Of a stretch of 64,000 bases of DNA, positions 27,084 through 36,222 are shown in pieces; within the stretch, counting starts at the first letter, position 1, and the number at the start of each line of letters is the position of its first letter. The notes beneath the pieces are model-generated. The model had not been told where the DNA came from. It saw only the letters and a program-made list of their open reading frames with translations, and did not search any database. The position numbers and the translations under genes are program-made. Source of the stretch: Methylobacteriaceae bacterium (GTDB lineage Bacteria > Pseudomonadota > Alphaproteobacteria > Rhizobiales > Beijerinckiaceae); contig CANEZL010000001.1 in NCBI GenBank assembly GCA_947444195.1, forward strand, positions 1 to 64,000, read 5' to 3'.

Positions 27084-28880
27084 ATGACGGTGCGGAACCG
27101 GTTCCTCGCGGCGGTGGGAGCGGGCGCGCTCCTGCTCGGCGCGTCCAACGCCTTCGCGGCGCCCGAGGCGAAGGCCGAGAAGACGGCCGGCGGCGGCGTG
27201 AGCGAGCAGGACATCCTGAACGACGCCAAGACCACCGACGACGTGGTCACCTACGGCCTCGGCCCGCAGGCGCAGCGCTACAGCCCCCTCAAGGCGATCA
27301 ACAAGGAGACGATCGGCGGCCTCGTACCGGCCTATTCCTTCTCCTTCGGCGGCGAGAAGCAGCGCGGCCAGGAGAGCCAGCCGCTCGTCAAGGACGGCGT
27401 CCTCTACGTCACCGGCTCGTATTCACGCATCTACGCGATCAATTCGCGCACCGGCGAGAAGATCTGGGAATACAACGCCCGCCTGCCGGAGGGCATCCTG
27501 CCCTGCTGCGACGTGGTGAACCGCGGCGCCGCCCTCTACAAGGACAAGGTCTATTTCGGCACCCTCGACGCCAAGCTCGTCGCGCTCGACGCGAAGACCG
27601 GCAAGGTGGTGTGGCGCAAGGACATCGACGACTTCAAGGCCGGCTACAGCTACACCGCCGCGCCGATGATCGTGAAGGGCAAGATCATCACCGGCGTGTC
27701 GGGCGGCGAGTTCGGCGTCGTCGGCCGCGTGGAGGCCCGCGACGCGGAGACCGGCGAGGTCGTCTGGAAGCGCCCGGTCATCGAGGGCCATGTGGGCGAA
27801 CTGAACGGCAAGCCCTCGACCGTGACCGGCACGGTCAACGAGACCTGGCCCGGCGACATGTGGAAGACCGGCGGCGGCGCCACCTGGCTCGGGGGCACCT
27901 ACGATCCGGAACTGAACCTGATCTATTTCGGCACGGGCAATCCGGGCCCCTGGAACTCGGCGCTGCGCCCGGGCGACAACAAGTGGTCGGCCTCGCGCCT
28001 CGCCATCAACCCCGACAACGGCGAGATCGTCTGGGGCTTCCAGACCACGCCCCATGACGGCTGGGACTTCGACGGCGTGAACGAGTTCGTGCCCTTCGAC
28101 ATGCAGCGGGACGGCAAGACCGTGAAGGCCGGCGCCACCGCCGACCGCAACGGCTTCTTCTACGTCCTCGACCGCACGAACGGGAAGTTCATCTCGGCCA
28201 TGCCGTTCGTGGCCAACATCAACTGGGCCAAGGGCATCGACGACAACGGCCGCCCGATCTACGACGACGCCAACCGCCCCGGCGACCCGGCGAAGTCCGA
28301 GGACGGCAAGAAGGGCAAGGCGGTCTACGCGACGCCGGGCTTCCTCGGCGGCAAGAACTGGAATCCGATCGCCTACAGCCCGGACAGCAAGCTGTTCTAC
28401 GTCCCCTCGAACGAGTGGGGCATGGACATCTGGAACGAGCCGGTGAGCTACAAGAAGGGCGCCGCCTATCTCGGCGCCGGCTTCACCATCAAGCCGACCT
28501 TCGACACGCATATCGGCTCGCTCAAGGCGATCGATCCGGCCACGAAGAAGGTGGTCTGGGAGTACAAGAACAAGGCGCCGCTCTGGGGCGGCATGCTCAC
28601 CACCGGCGGCAACCTCGTCTTCACGGGCACGCCGGAGGGTTTCCTGAAGGCGTTCGACGCCAAGACCGGCGAGGAGGTCTGGAAGTTCCAGGTCGGCACC
28701 GGCATCGTCGCCTCGCCGATCACCTGGGAGCAGGACGGCGAGCAGTGGGTCGGCGTCGCCGCCGGCTGGGGCGGCGCGGTCCCGCTCTGGGGCGGCGAGG
28801 TCGCCAAATCCACCGCCGGCATCAACCAGGGCGGCAGCTTCTGGGCCTTCAAGCTGCCGAAGAAGCTCGCGGCGCGCTGA
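27084..28880 (+). CDS. exaF: Lanthanide-dependent PQQ ethanol dehydrogenase (ExaF/PedH type)
   Basis: A periplasmic quinoprotein of 598 residues oxidising primary alcohols, with a signal peptide ending near residue 25 (SNAFA). The eight-bladed propeller carries the adjacent-cysteine pair C141-C142 (PCCDVVNRG). Predicted metal ligands are E209, N286 and the catalytic D328, plus the extra D330 in [11 protein letters not shown]. That extra aspartate marks lanthanide-dependent enzymes and is absent from calcium enzymes such as MxaF. Segments [33 protein letters not shown] and [15 protein letters not shown] align with ExaA/PedH-type ethanol dehydrogenases more than with XoxF methanol dehydrogenase. 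AGGAGGAG precedes the ATG. XoxF remains the alternative. Confidence 0.88.
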   Translation: MTVRNRFLAAVGAGALLLGASNAFAAPEAKAEKTAGGGVSEQDILNDAKTTDDVVTYGLGPQAQRYSPLKAINKETIGGLVPAYSFSFGGEKQRGQESQPLVKDGVLYVTGSYSRIYAINSRTGEKIWEYNARLPEGILPCCDVVNRGAALYKDKVYFGTLDAKLVALDAKTGKVVWRKDIDDFKAGYSYTAAPMIVKGKIITGVSGGEFGVVGRVEARDAETGEVVWKRPVIEGHVGELNGKPSTVTGTVNETWPGDMWKTGGGATWLGGTYDPELNLIYFGTGNPGPWNSALRPGDNKWSASRLAINPDNGEIVWGFQTTPHDGWDFDGVNEFVPFDMQRDGKTVKAGATADRNGFFYVLDRTNGKFISAMPFVANINWAKGIDDNGRPIYDDANRPGDPAKSEDGKKGKAVYATPGFLGGKNWNPIAYSPDSKLFYVPSNEWGMDIWNEPVSYKKGAAYLGAGFTIKPTFDTHIGSLKAIDPATKKVVWEYKNKAPLWGGMLTTGGNLVFTGTPEGFLKAFDAKTGEEVWKFQVGTGIVASPITWEQDGEQWVGVAAGWGGAVPLWGGEVAKSTAGINQGGSFWAFKLPKKLAAR

Positions 28881-28944
28881 TCCGGATCCCGCATGCCGGC
28901 CCCCGGCCGGTGTGCGGACCGGAGCGATCCTTTCGACTTCCACG

Positions 28945-28970
28945 AACGGGACGGTACGCCGTCCCGTTTC
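28945..28970 (+). terminator. Intrinsic terminator of exaF
   Basis: A perfect 10-bp stem (AACGGGACGG, loop TACG) followed by TTTC, 64 bp after the exaF stop and just before the end of the convergent DUF167 gene. Confidence 0.7.
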
Positions 28971-28976
28971 GCGCTC

Positions 28977-29321
28977 TCACGGGCCCGCGCCGATGAGGGC
29001 GTCGAGCCGCGCCGCGAGCGCCGGGCCGTCGCCCGACAGGCGCACCGTCTTCTGCCGGGCGCTCGTCCCGGACAGGATCGCGACCTCGGCCTTGCGCAGG
29101 GCGAAGGTGGCGGCGAGGAAGCGGATGAGCGCCGCGTTGGCCGCGCCGTCCAAGGGTGCCGCCGCGAGGCGCACCGCGAGCGCCGGGCGCCCCTCGGCAT
29201 CGACCACCAGACCGGCGACCGCCTCGCGCCCGCCCCGGGGCGTCACCCGCACCGCGAGGCGCAGGCCCTCGGCATCGACCGTGTAGGGCCGCGCCCCATC
29301 CCCTGCGGGTGCCCGCGCCAT
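28977..29321 (-). CDS. DUF167 (YggU) family protein
   Basis: A 114-residue protein with the DUF167 pattern: LRLAVRVTPRGGREAVAG near the start, LAVRLAAAPLDGAANAALIRFLAATFAL in the middle and VAILSGTSARQKTVRLSGD at the end. The family is widespread and its function is not established. It is a single gene, convergent with exaF and divergent from the P450 gene by about 100 bp. Confidence 0.85.
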   Translation of the reverse strand: MARAPAGDGARPYTVDAEGLRLAVRVTPRGGREAVAGLVVDAEGRPALAVRLAAAPLDGAANAALIRFLAATFALRKAEVAILSGTSARQKTVRLSGDGPALAARLDALIGAGP

Positions 29322-29423
29322 CGGGTGCAGCCTCCTCAGGCCTGATCCCCGGCCCGCGCGTGTTTACACCCGCCCGCCGCTCCGGCATCAAGCGCCCGCA
29401 GATGGGGGCGTCTGGAGCCGGCG

Positions 29424-30815
29424 ATGGACGCGATCGAAGCTTCTCGCACGGCGCCGCGGCTGGTGCCGCCGCGCCGCGAGCCCCCCGAGCAGGCGCCGGG
29501 CCTCGCCGCCTATCTCCGCTCGATCCGCGACAACGCGCTGCTGGGCTGGCCGCGCGCCGCCTACGCGGAGGCGATCACCCGGCGGCGGATGCTCGGCCGC
29601 ACGAGCTTCACCGTGAGCGATCCGGAGGCGATCCGCCGGATCCTCGTGGACAATCAGGCGAACTACGCGCGCACCTCCGGCTCCGTGCGCATCCTGCGCC
29701 CCATCCTCGGCGAGGGGCTCCTCATCAGCGAGGGCGCGGCCTGGCGCCACCAGCGCCGGGCGCTCGCCCCGGCCTTCACCCCGAAGGCGATCGACGGGCT
29801 GGCCGGCCACATCGCCTCCGCCGTCGAGGACGGTCTCGCCGATCTCGACGCCGAGGCGGCGGCCGGGCCGGTGGAACTCTTCGCCTTCCTGCACCGCCTG
29901 GCCCTGGAGATCGCCGGGCGCAGCATGTTCTCGGTGGCGATGGAGCGGCACGGGCCGGAACTGCGCCGCTTCATCGCCGCGTATTCGGAGCGCCTCGGGC
30001 GCCCGCATCTCCTCGACATGCTGATCCCGCTGCCCTGGATGGCGCCCCTCGACCTGCCGCGCGCCCGCTTCCGACGGCGCTGGACGCCCTTCCTCGACCG
30101 CATCATCGAGGCCCGCGCCGCCGAGGCCGCCCCGCGCGAGGCGCGCGACCTGCTCGACCTCCTGATCGCGGTGCGCAATCCGGAGACCGGAGCGCCCTTC
30201 AGCTACCGCGAGTTGCGCGATCAGGTCGCGACCATGATCCTGGCCGGGCACGAGACCACGGCGGTGGCCCTGTTCTGGGCGCTCTACCTGCTGGCGCTCG
30301 ATCCCGAGAGTCAGGACCGGGTAGCCGCCGAGGCGCGGGGCGCCGACCTCAGCTCGCCCGCGGGCTGCGCCGGCGACGGGCGCCTGCCCTTCACCCGGGC
30401 GGTGGTGGACGAGACCATGCGGCTCTACCCGCCCGCCTTCCTCATCGTGCGGCGGGCGCTCGCCCCCGACCGGATCGGCGACCACGCGGTGGAGAAGGGC
30501 GACATCGTGATGATCTCGCCCTGGGTGCTCCACCGGCACCGCCTGCACTGGCCGGAGCCCGACGCCTTCGATCCCGCCCGCTTCCTGCCGGGTGCCCCCG
30601 CGATCCCGCGCTACGCCTACCTGCCCTTCGGCGTCGGACCCCGCGTCTGCATCGGCGCGCAGTTCGCCCTCACCGAGGCGGTGCTGGCGCTCGCGCGCAT
30701 CGTCGGGCGCTACCGCATCGCCCTGGCCGACCCCGCGCCGGTGCTGCCGCTTGCCGTGGTGACGACCCAGCCCGAGCACGCGCCGCCCTTCCGGATCACA
30801 CGGCGGGACGACTGA
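29424..30815 (+). CDS. Cytochrome P450
   Basis: A soluble P450 monooxygenase of 463 residues. The I-helix oxygen-activation motif AGHETT, the K-helix ExxR in DETMRLYPPAFLIVRRA, and the heme-ligand loop FGVGPRVCIGAQFAL (Cys near residue 408) are all intact. The style (LPFGVGPRVCIG, no N-terminal anchor) resembles bacterial P450s related to the fatty-acid and terpene hydroxylase groups. No ferredoxin or reductase gene is adjacent, so it depends on partners elsewhere. The substrate is unknown. Confidence 0.92.
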   Translation: MDAIEASRTAPRLVPPRREPPEQAPGLAAYLRSIRDNALLGWPRAAYAEAITRRRMLGRTSFTVSDPEAIRRILVDNQANYARTSGSVRILRPILGEGLLISEGAAWRHQRRALAPAFTPKAIDGLAGHIASAVEDGLADLDAEAAAGPVELFAFLHRLALEIAGRSMFSVAMERHGPELRRFIAAYSERLGRPHLLDMLIPLPWMAPLDLPRARFRRRWTPFLDRIIEARAAEAAPREARDLLDLLIAVRNPETGAPFSYRELRDQVATMILAGHETTAVALFWALYLLALDPESQDRVAAEARGADLSSPAGCAGDGRLPFTRAVVDETMRLYPPAFLIVRRALAPDRIGDHAVEKGDIVMISPWVLHRHRLHWPEPDAFDPARFLPGAPAIPRYAYLPFGVGPRVCIGAQFALTEAVLALARIVGRYRIALADPAPVLPLAVVTTQPEHAPPFRITRRDD

Positions 30816-30833
30816 ATTCCGCGAACCACGCGA

Positions 30834-30862
30834 AAAACCCGCGGATCGGGGCGATCCGCGGG
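30834..30862 (-). terminator. Intrinsic terminator of the min operon
   Basis: An 11-bp perfect stem (CCCGCGGATCG, loop GGG) at 30838-30862 with AAAAA on its left side, which is a T run on the minus strand. It is 26 bp beyond the minE stop. Confidence 0.75.
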
Positions 30863-30888
30863 CGTCAGGCCGTTTGCTGGAGGGCCAT

Positions 30889-31176
30889 TCAGGCGGCCTT
30901 CTTCTCCCCTTCCGCCGCGAGCTTCGCGGCGGAGGTGATCGGCAGTTCGATGTCGACGCCGAGCGTCGAGACGCCCTCGCCACGGTCGAGGGTGATCTTC
31001 ACCTTGTCCCGCTCCACCGTGACGTGCTTGGCGATCACCCCGAGGATCTCCTCGCGCAGGGTGATGACGAGGTCCGGGCGCCCGTTCTCCGAGCGCTCGT
31101 GGGCGAGGATGAGTTGCAGCCGCTCCCGGGCCACCGCGCTCGACGAGCGCTTGTTGAACAATCCGCGCAGCGTCAT
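30889..31176 (-). CDS. minE: Cell division topological specificity factor MinE
   Basis: A 95-residue protein with the MinE layout: an N-terminal amphipathic membrane/MinD-contact part (MTLRGLFNKRSSSAVARERLQLILAHERS) and a beta-rich dimerisation domain (LVITLREEILGVIAKHV, DKVKITLDRGEGVSTLGVDIELP). It drives MinD off the membrane and so creates the pole-to-pole oscillation that places the division site at midcell. The ATG overlaps the minD stop (ATGA). Confidence 0.95.
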   Translation of the reverse strand: MTLRGLFNKRSSSAVARERLQLILAHERSENGRPDLVITLREEILGVIAKHVTVERDKVKITLDRGEGVSTLGVDIELPITSAAKLAAEGEKKAA

Positions 31177-31988
31177 GCCGCCCTCCGCATGAAGATCTTG
31201 TCCAGGAAGGACTTGCGCTCGGTGGGCATCACCATCGCCACGGTCTCGCCCTTCAGCCGGCGGGCGGCGTCGGCGTAGGCGCGGGCGGGGGCGCAGAGGG
31301 GGTTGTTGAGCGTCACCGGGCAGCCGACGTTCGAGGCCTTCAGGACCTCCTGGCTCTCCGGGATGATGGCGAGCAGGGGGATCGAGAGGATCTCGAGCAC
31401 GTCCTCGGTCTTCAGCATGTCGCCGCGGTCGGCGCGGGCCGGGTCGTAGCGGGTGAGGATCAGGTGCTTGTCGATGGACTCGCCCTTCTCCGCGCGCACC
31501 GTCTTCGAGTCGAGCAGGCCGATGATCCGGTCGGAGTCGCGCACCGAGGAGACCTCGGGGTTGGTGACGACCACGGCGACGTCGGCGTGCCGCATGGCGA
31601 GCTGGGCGCCGCGCTCGATGCCCGCGGGGGAGTCGCAGATCACCCAGTCGAACTTGGCGCGCAGCTCCTCCATGACGCGGGTCACGCCGTCGTCGGTGAG
31701 CGCGTCCTTGTCGCGGGTCTGCGAGGCCGGCAGCAGGTGGAGCGTGTCGAGACGCTTGTCCTTGATGAGCGCCTGGGGAAGCTTGGCGTCGCCGTTGACC
31801 ACGTTGATGAGGTCGTAGACCACGCGCCGCTCGGCGCCCATGATGAGGTCGAGATTGCGCAGGCCGACGTCGAAGTCGACGACGCAGACGCTGGAGCCGC
31901 CCTGGGCGAGGGCCGCACCGAGGGCCGCCGTGGTGGTCGTCTTGCCGACGCCGCCCTTGCCCGATGTCACAACGAGAACCTTTGCCAT
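31173..31988 (-). CDS. minD: Septum site-determining ATPase MinD
   Basis: A 271-residue deviant Walker-A ATPase (TSGKGGVGKTTTTA, residues 8-21) of the ParA/MinD group. Switch motifs are present (VVDFDVGLRNLDLIMG, DWVICDSPAGIERGAQ). The C-terminal amphipathic membrane-targeting helix is visible as ERKSFLDKIFMRRA. It recruits MinC to the membrane and is released by MinE. It lies 12 bp after the stop of minC and overlaps minE. Confidence 0.96.
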   Translation of the reverse strand: MAKVLVVTSGKGGVGKTTTTAALGAALAQGGSSVCVVDFDVGLRNLDLIMGAERRVVYDLINVVNGDAKLPQALIKDKRLDTLHLLPASQTRDKDALTDDGVTRVMEELRAKFDWVICDSPAGIERGAQLAMRHADVAVVVTNPEVSSVRDSDRIIGLLDSKTVRAEKGESIDKHLILTRYDPARADRGDMLKTEDVLEILSIPLLAIIPESQEVLKASNVGCPVTLNNPLCAPARAYADAARRLKGETVAMVMPTERKSFLDKIFMRRAA

Positions 31989-32000
31989 GAAGGCGTCCTC

Positions 32001-32690
32001 CTAATCCAAGCTTGCCATTCGGATAGCGCCGCCATCGAGCCAGATCTGCGCGGGGCGACCCCGCAGATGCGTCCCCATGTCCTCGGCCGTGCGGACGAGG
32101 CGATCGATCCCGAGCAGTTCGGGCTCGAACTTGCGGCAACAGATGCGGGCGCGGGGGTTGCGGGCGGCGCCGGCGATGGCGCGGCCCCGCAGGGCGCCGT
32201 AGATGTGGATGGAGCCGCCGGCCAGGATCTCGGCTCCCGAGGAGACCGAGCCCATCACCGTGACGTCCCCGGTGCGGTGGACGATCGACTGGCCGGAGCG
32301 CACCGAGCCCTCGATGGTGAGCGAGGTGGTCTCGGGCTCGCTCGGGATCACCGGCAGGTCGAGGTTCTCCGTGGGCCGGCCGTTGCGAAGCAGGGGCGGC
32401 AGGCCGTCCTCGCCCGCTTCCACCCCCTCGAGGCCGAGGATGCGGATGCGGCGCTGGCGGAGATCGGCGAGGATCGTGCGCAAAGCCTCCGGCTCGGGCT
32501 TGAGCGCGGCGACGTCGAGGACGATGGCGCGGCCGTCGAACAGGGTCGGCGACCGCTTGAGCGCCGCGTCGAGCCCCGCGAACCAATCGGCGAGCGGCAT
32601 CTCGGGCGTCAGCGCCAGCGCCTTGAAGGCGCGCCCGCGGAAGGCGGGGGGGCGGGGAGTGGGAGTGTCCGGCGAGGTGGTGCTGGTCAC
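32001..32690 (-). CDS. minC: Septum site-determining protein MinC (copy adjacent to minD)
   Basis: A 229-residue inhibitor of FtsZ assembly. The N-terminal MinC domain (about 15-90, starting FRGRAFKALALTPEMPLADWF) is followed by a Pro-rich linker and the C-terminal beta-helix (about 128-228) with RSGQSIVHRTGDVTVMGSV, GAEILAGGSIHIYGALRGRA and RICCRKFEPELLGIDRLV. It is the first gene of minC-minD-minE. The upstream 150 bp are AT-richer (around 32700-32770) and likely hold its promoter. A paralogue lies directly upstream. Confidence 0.94.
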   Translation of the reverse strand: MTSTTSPDTPTPRPPAFRGRAFKALALTPEMPLADWFAGLDAALKRSPTLFDGRAIVLDVAALKPEPEALRTILADLRQRRIRILGLEGVEAGEDGLPPLLRNGRPTENLDLPVIPSEPETTSLTIEGSVRSGQSIVHRTGDVTVMGSVSSGAEILAGGSIHIYGALRGRAIAGAARNPRARICCRKFEPELLGIDRLVRTAEDMGTHLRGRPAQIWLDGGAIRMASLD

Positions 32691-32844
32691 GGCTCAACAA
32701 TTCCTTACCGGATCATTGACCGTCCTTATGGTTACCGAAGGGTTAAGTTTTAGGATCCGGTAGGCATTTCTTGCCGGGATCCAGGGATCCTGCGGTCTTG
32801 TGCGGCTCACGTCTCGGTGGAAGGCCGCAGGCCCGTGGGCCCCG

Positions 32845-33576
32845 TCAGGGACGGTCGAGGCGCGTCAGCCGGATCGCGTCGTCGACCAGCCGCACCTCCA
32901 CCGCCTGGCCCTGGTAGGCCGCGTCGAGGTCGTCGGCCGCCTTGTAGAGGCCGTCGATGGCAACGAGTTCGGGCTCGAAGCGGCGGCAGTAGATCCGCGC
33001 CTGCGGATTGCCCGCCACCCCGGCGACCGCGCGACCGCGCAGGGGGCCGTAGACGTGGATCGAGCCGCCCGCGATGACCTCGGCGCCCGAGGCCACCGCG
33101 CCCATCACGGTCACGTCCCCGTCGAGATGCAGGATGGTCTGGCCCGAGCGGACCGGCGCGTCGAGGATCAGCGACCGGGCGGGCACCGACGGCGCGGCGG
33201 CCTCCGGTTCCGATTCCGGGGCGGCCTCGGCCTCGCTCGGCGCGGCGACCTCGCCCGCGGGCCGCCCGCCCGACAGGGACGGCGGCAGGCCGGGGCCGAG
33301 CACGCCGGGCGGCGCGCCCTCGACGCCGAGCACCGCGATGTCGCGGCGCCCGAGATCGGCGAGCAGCTCCTCCAGATCCGCGCGGGTCAGGCTGAGGCCG
33401 GTGAGATCGAGGGTGACCGGCCGGCCCGCGAAGAAGGACGGCGCGCGGGTGCTGAGGGCGTCGAGCTCGGCGAGCCACTCGGCCACCGGCGGCAGGGGGG
33501 CGAGCACCGTCGCCATGAAGGAGCGGCCGCGGAAGCGGATCGGGGGCCGGGCCGGGCGGGCGCTGGTCTGGGTCAC
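32845..33576 (-). CDS. Second MinC paralogue
   Basis: A 243-residue protein with the same two-domain plan as the neighbouring MinC: an N-domain starting FRGRSFMATVLAPLPPVAEWL, an Ala/Glu/Pro-rich linker (about 108-138) longer than in the other copy, and a C-terminal beta-helix with RSGQTILHLDGDVTVMGAV, GAEVIAGGSIHVYGPLRGRA and RIYCRRFEPELVAIDGL. The C-domains of the two copies are plainly homologous but well diverged. It is separated from minC by 154 bp with its own likely promoter between. Whether both bind MinD is unknown. Confidence 0.88.
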   Translation of the reverse strand: MTQTSARPARPPIRFRGRSFMATVLAPLPPVAEWLAELDALSTRAPSFFAGRPVTLDLTGLSLTRADLEELLADLGRRDIAVLGVEGAPPGVLGPGLPPSLSGGRPAGEVAAPSEAEAAPESEPEAAAPSVPARSLILDAPVRSGQTILHLDGDVTVMGAVASGAEVIAGGSIHVYGPLRGRAVAGVAGNPQARIYCRRFEPELVAIDGLYKAADDLDAAYQGQAVEVRLVDDAIRLTRLDRP

Positions 33577-33747
33577 GTGGCGTCGGGCATCGAGGGAACG
33601 GATGCACCGTCCATGCGCTCCGCCGGGCGCGAGGGCAATCCTCGCGGGCCGGATCTCGCAGCGTTGTCAAGCCGAACCGGCTGCCCCGCCGGCGCGCGGG
33701 AACGCGCCGGAACCGCCGGCGGGTCGGGCGGGACGGCCTCCCGCCCG

Positions 33748-33850
33748 CTGGAGCGCTCTCCGCCGAAGTGGACACCAATTCGGCGCAAGAGAGGGCGAGA
33801 AAACAGTGCCTTGGGCCGTTCCCGATCGCAACGCGATCAGGAACGGCTTG
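33748..33850 (+). repeat. Dispersed intergenic repeat, copy 1
   Basis: About 103 bp beginning CTGGAGCGCTCTCCGCCGAA and ending in a hairpin (GCCGTTCCCGATCG with its near-perfect complement, 33815-33847). The same unit occurs in reverse orientation at 59378-59492. Here it sits 6 bp from the end of the chemoreceptor gene and its hairpin could end that transcript. No coding potential is apparent. Confidence 0.75.
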
Positions 33851-33855
33851 AGCGG

Positions 33856-35850
33856 TCAGGCCGCCTGGATGGCGCGCAGGAAGTCGTCGACCTCCTGCTT
33901 GACGTGGAGGGACTGGGTCGCGAGTTCCTCGGCCGCCGAGAGGACCTGCGCCGCCGCGCCGCCCGTCTCGCCCGCGGAGGTGAGGACCTGCGCGATGTTG
34001 GCCGAGACGTCCTGCGTGCCCCGCGCGGCCTCGCTGGCGTTGCGCGAGATCTCCTGGGTCGCCGCCGCCTGCTGCTCGATCGTCTCGGTGATCGTGCCGG
34101 AGATCTCGTTCATCGCGCCGATCGTCTCGTCGATCTGCCGGATCGCCGTGATGGCCTCGGCGGTGGCGGCCTGGATCGCGGCGATGTGGCCGCCGACCTC
34201 CTCGGTGGCCCGGGCGGTCTGCTGGGCCAGCGCCTTCACCTCGGAGGCGACGACGGCGAAGCCCTTCCCGGCATCCCCCGCCCGCGCCGCCTCGATGGTG
34301 GCGTTGAGGGCGAGCAGGTTGGTCTGCCCCGCGATGCCCGCGATGGTGGTCACCGCGTTGCCGATCTGCTCGGCGGCGGAGCCGAGGCGGGCCATGGCGG
34401 CGTTGGAGGCGCCCGCCTCGCGGGCGGCCTCGCCGGCCACCGCGTGGGAGCGGCGGACCTGGCGCTCGATCTCGGAGAGCGACGACACCATCTCCTCGGC
34501 GGCTGCCGCCACGGTCTGCACGTTGGCCGAGGTCTCCTCGGCCGCGGCGCTGGAGGCCACCGCCTGGCTGCTGGTGCTGTCGGCGACCCCCGTCATCGAG
34601 CGGGCGGTGGCGTCGAGCTCGGTCGCGGCCGAGGTGACGACGCCGAGGGAAGCCGCGACCCGGCCCTGGAACCCGCGGACCAGCTGGTCCACCCGGTCCG
34701 CCCGGCGCTGGCGGGCGGTCTGCTCCTGCGCCTGCTGGGCCTCCAGCTCCATCCGGGCGACGGCGTTGGCGCGGAACACCTCCACCGCCTTGGCCATCTC
34801 GCCCATCTCGTCGCGCGCCCCCTGCGCGGGGATCACGACGGCGGTGTCGCCGCCGGCGAGGCGGCGCATCGCCGCGGACATGCTGCTGATCGGGCGGGTG
34901 ATGCTGCGGCCGATGAGCACGGCGAGCGCGCTGCCCGCTACGAAGGCGAGGGCGATCAGTCCGAGCAGCGCCGTCCGCGCGGTCTTGGTGCTGTGCGCCG
35001 TCGCCTCGGCGAACGCGGTGGTGGCCGTCTCGAGCTTGCGCCCGGCCTCGACGGAGGTCCGCTCGATCTCCCGGGCCAGCGGCAGGATATCCTTGTCGTA
35101 GATCGAGGTGGTCTCGGCGAGGGCGGCGGTGACGGACGTGAAGGTGTCCGCATAGGCGGCGACGGCGGCCTGGAGCTTGGCTGTCTCCTTGGCGAACTGG
35201 CCGCGGCCGTCCGCCTCGCGCAGGCGCTTCAGCGCCGTCTCGGCCCGCGCGTGCTGGTCGGCGAAGGCCTTCGGGCCGCCGGCATCCCGGGTGGCGAGGT
35301 AGCGCCAGTTCACCACGCGCAAGGTGAGCGCCGCGCTCTCGACCGCGGCGGCCGGGGCCGACAGGTTCTCCTGGCCGGTCGCGCGCACCTGCGTGAGCAG
35401 GTCGGCGGTCGCTTGGGACAGGGCATCGCCCGAGATGAAGAGGCGCCCGCGCTGCTGCGAGGCGGTCTGGCCCGCGCTCGAGAGGTCGTCGAGGGGGGTC
35501 TTGAGGGCCTCGGCCTTGGTGCGGATCGTCTCGTAGAGCGTCCGGCGCTCGTCGTCCTGGGCGATCTCGATCTGGCGCTGGGCCAGCTCGACGATCTCCT
35601 GGCGCCGCGCATCCGCGCTCCAGATGCTGTCCTCGTTGAGCGAGGCCCTGAACTCGTTGATCTGCCCCTTGATGATCTCCGACAGGGCGGTGATCTGGGC
35701 GATGTTCCGGCTGGCCTCCTGGTAGACGCCGAGGCGCTCGAAGCGCTCCACGCTCGTGCCGAGTTGCCACGAGGCGGATCCTCCGAGGAGCGCGGAGACG
35801 ATCACCAGGCCTGCGAAGCCCGCATAGAGGCGCGAGCGGATGCCGAGCAT
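33856..35850 (-). CDS. Methyl-accepting chemotaxis protein
   Basis: A 664-residue transmembrane chemoreceptor. TM1 is at about residues 8-28 ([17 protein letters not shown]), followed by a helical periplasmic sensor of about 260 residues, TM2 near 292-315 ([21 protein letters not shown]), a HAMP segment ([21 protein letters not shown]), and the signalling hairpin with [20 protein letters not shown] and [15 protein letters not shown]. The all-helical, long periplasmic part resembles helical bimodular (HBM-like) sensors; the ligand is unknown. No CheB/CheR tether pentapeptide is seen at the C-terminus. It stands alone, without che genes nearby. Confidence 0.93.
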   Translation of the reverse strand: MLGIRSRLYAGFAGLVIVSALLGGSASWQLGTSVERFERLGVYQEASRNIAQITALSEIIKGQINEFRASLNEDSIWSADARRQEIVELAQRQIEIAQDDERRTLYETIRTKAEALKTPLDDLSSAGQTASQQRGRLFISGDALSQATADLLTQVRATGQENLSAPAAAVESAALTLRVVNWRYLATRDAGGPKAFADQHARAETALKRLREADGRGQFAKETAKLQAAVAAYADTFTSVTAALAETTSIYDKDILPLAREIERTSVEAGRKLETATTAFAEATAHSTKTARTALLGLIALAFVAGSALAVLIGRSITRPISSMSAAMRRLAGGDTAVVIPAQGARDEMGEMAKAVEVFRANAVARMELEAQQAQEQTARQRRADRVDQLVRGFQGRVAASLGVVTSAATELDATARSMTGVADSTSSQAVASSAAAEETSANVQTVAAAAEEMVSSLSEIERQVRRSHAVAGEAAREAGASNAAMARLGSAAEQIGNAVTTIAGIAGQTNLLALNATIEAARAGDAGKGFAVVASEVKALAQQTARATEEVGGHIAAIQAATAEAITAIRQIDETIGAMNEISGTITETIEQQAAATQEISRNASEAARGTQDVSANIAQVLTSAGETGGAAAQVLSAAEELATQSLHVKQEVDDFLRAIQAA

Positions 35851-36135
35851 TGCACAACCTTCGTGTAGACCGTTCGGGTGGTCAGAGTCGTCGCAGAAAG
35901 TTAAATTATTGGCCCATTATGCTGCATAGGATTACTATAGTCGAAATATGTTTCTCAAACCACAGGTTGTCGCTCAGCATAGCCGTCGGTCCCGCGGCCC
36001 TGCCGGACAGCGCTGCCGCACGTCGGAAACCCGCCCGCTAATCCCGGCTCGGCAGGGCTTAAGCCCTTGCTCAGACTGGAACGATTCCGAAACATAACGG
36101 TTGCGCGCCGAGGTCCGGCGCGGCTACCTCGCGCC
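35851..36135. other. AT-richer divergent control region (chemoreceptor / iron operon)
   Basis: About 285 bp between the chemoreceptor start and the first codons of the iron operon. The first 120 bp are clearly AT-richer than the genome style (for example TTAAATTATTGGCCCATTA). It should carry promoters for both directions. No gene is supported here. Confidence 0.45.
36077..36089 (+). promoter_or_regulatory. Possible iron-control (Irr/ICE-like) site
   Basis: The core TGGAACGATTCCG is an odd palindrome (GGAA-CGA-TTCC) resembling the centre of the Rhizobiales iron control element (TTTAGAA...TTCTAAA type). The outer bases match poorly. It lies about 50 bp before the small leader frame and 130 bp before the DUF3649 gene, whose operon is iron-related by family. 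This is a suggestion only. Confidence 0.28.
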
Positions 36136-36222
36136 ATGCCCTACCAGATCGCAGAGTCCCGTTCCTGCGCGCCGCCGCGAGCCGGCGGACGTCCCGGGGC
36201 GGGCCGGGGCCGCGCCTCGTGA
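36136..36222 (+). CDS. Possible 28-residue leader peptide overlapping the DUF3649 start
   Basis: An ATG-started frame (MPYQIAESRSCAPPRAGG...) ends in TGA within GTGA, the G of which begins the DUF3649 GTG codon. The arrangement would couple translation of the membrane protein to the short frame. There is no clear ribosome binding site and no recognised family, so it may be chance. Confidence 0.2.
   Translation: MPYQIAESRSCAPPRAGGRPGAGRGRAS

Noticed and set aside
27084..28880. Calling the PQQ dehydrogenase XoxF (methanol dehydrogenase)
   Set aside because: The extra aspartate fits XoxF too, but the flanking PedF-type cytochrome and segments such as [20 protein letters not shown] and [13 protein letters not shown] match ExaF/PedH ethanol dehydrogenases better. 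A phylogeny would decide.
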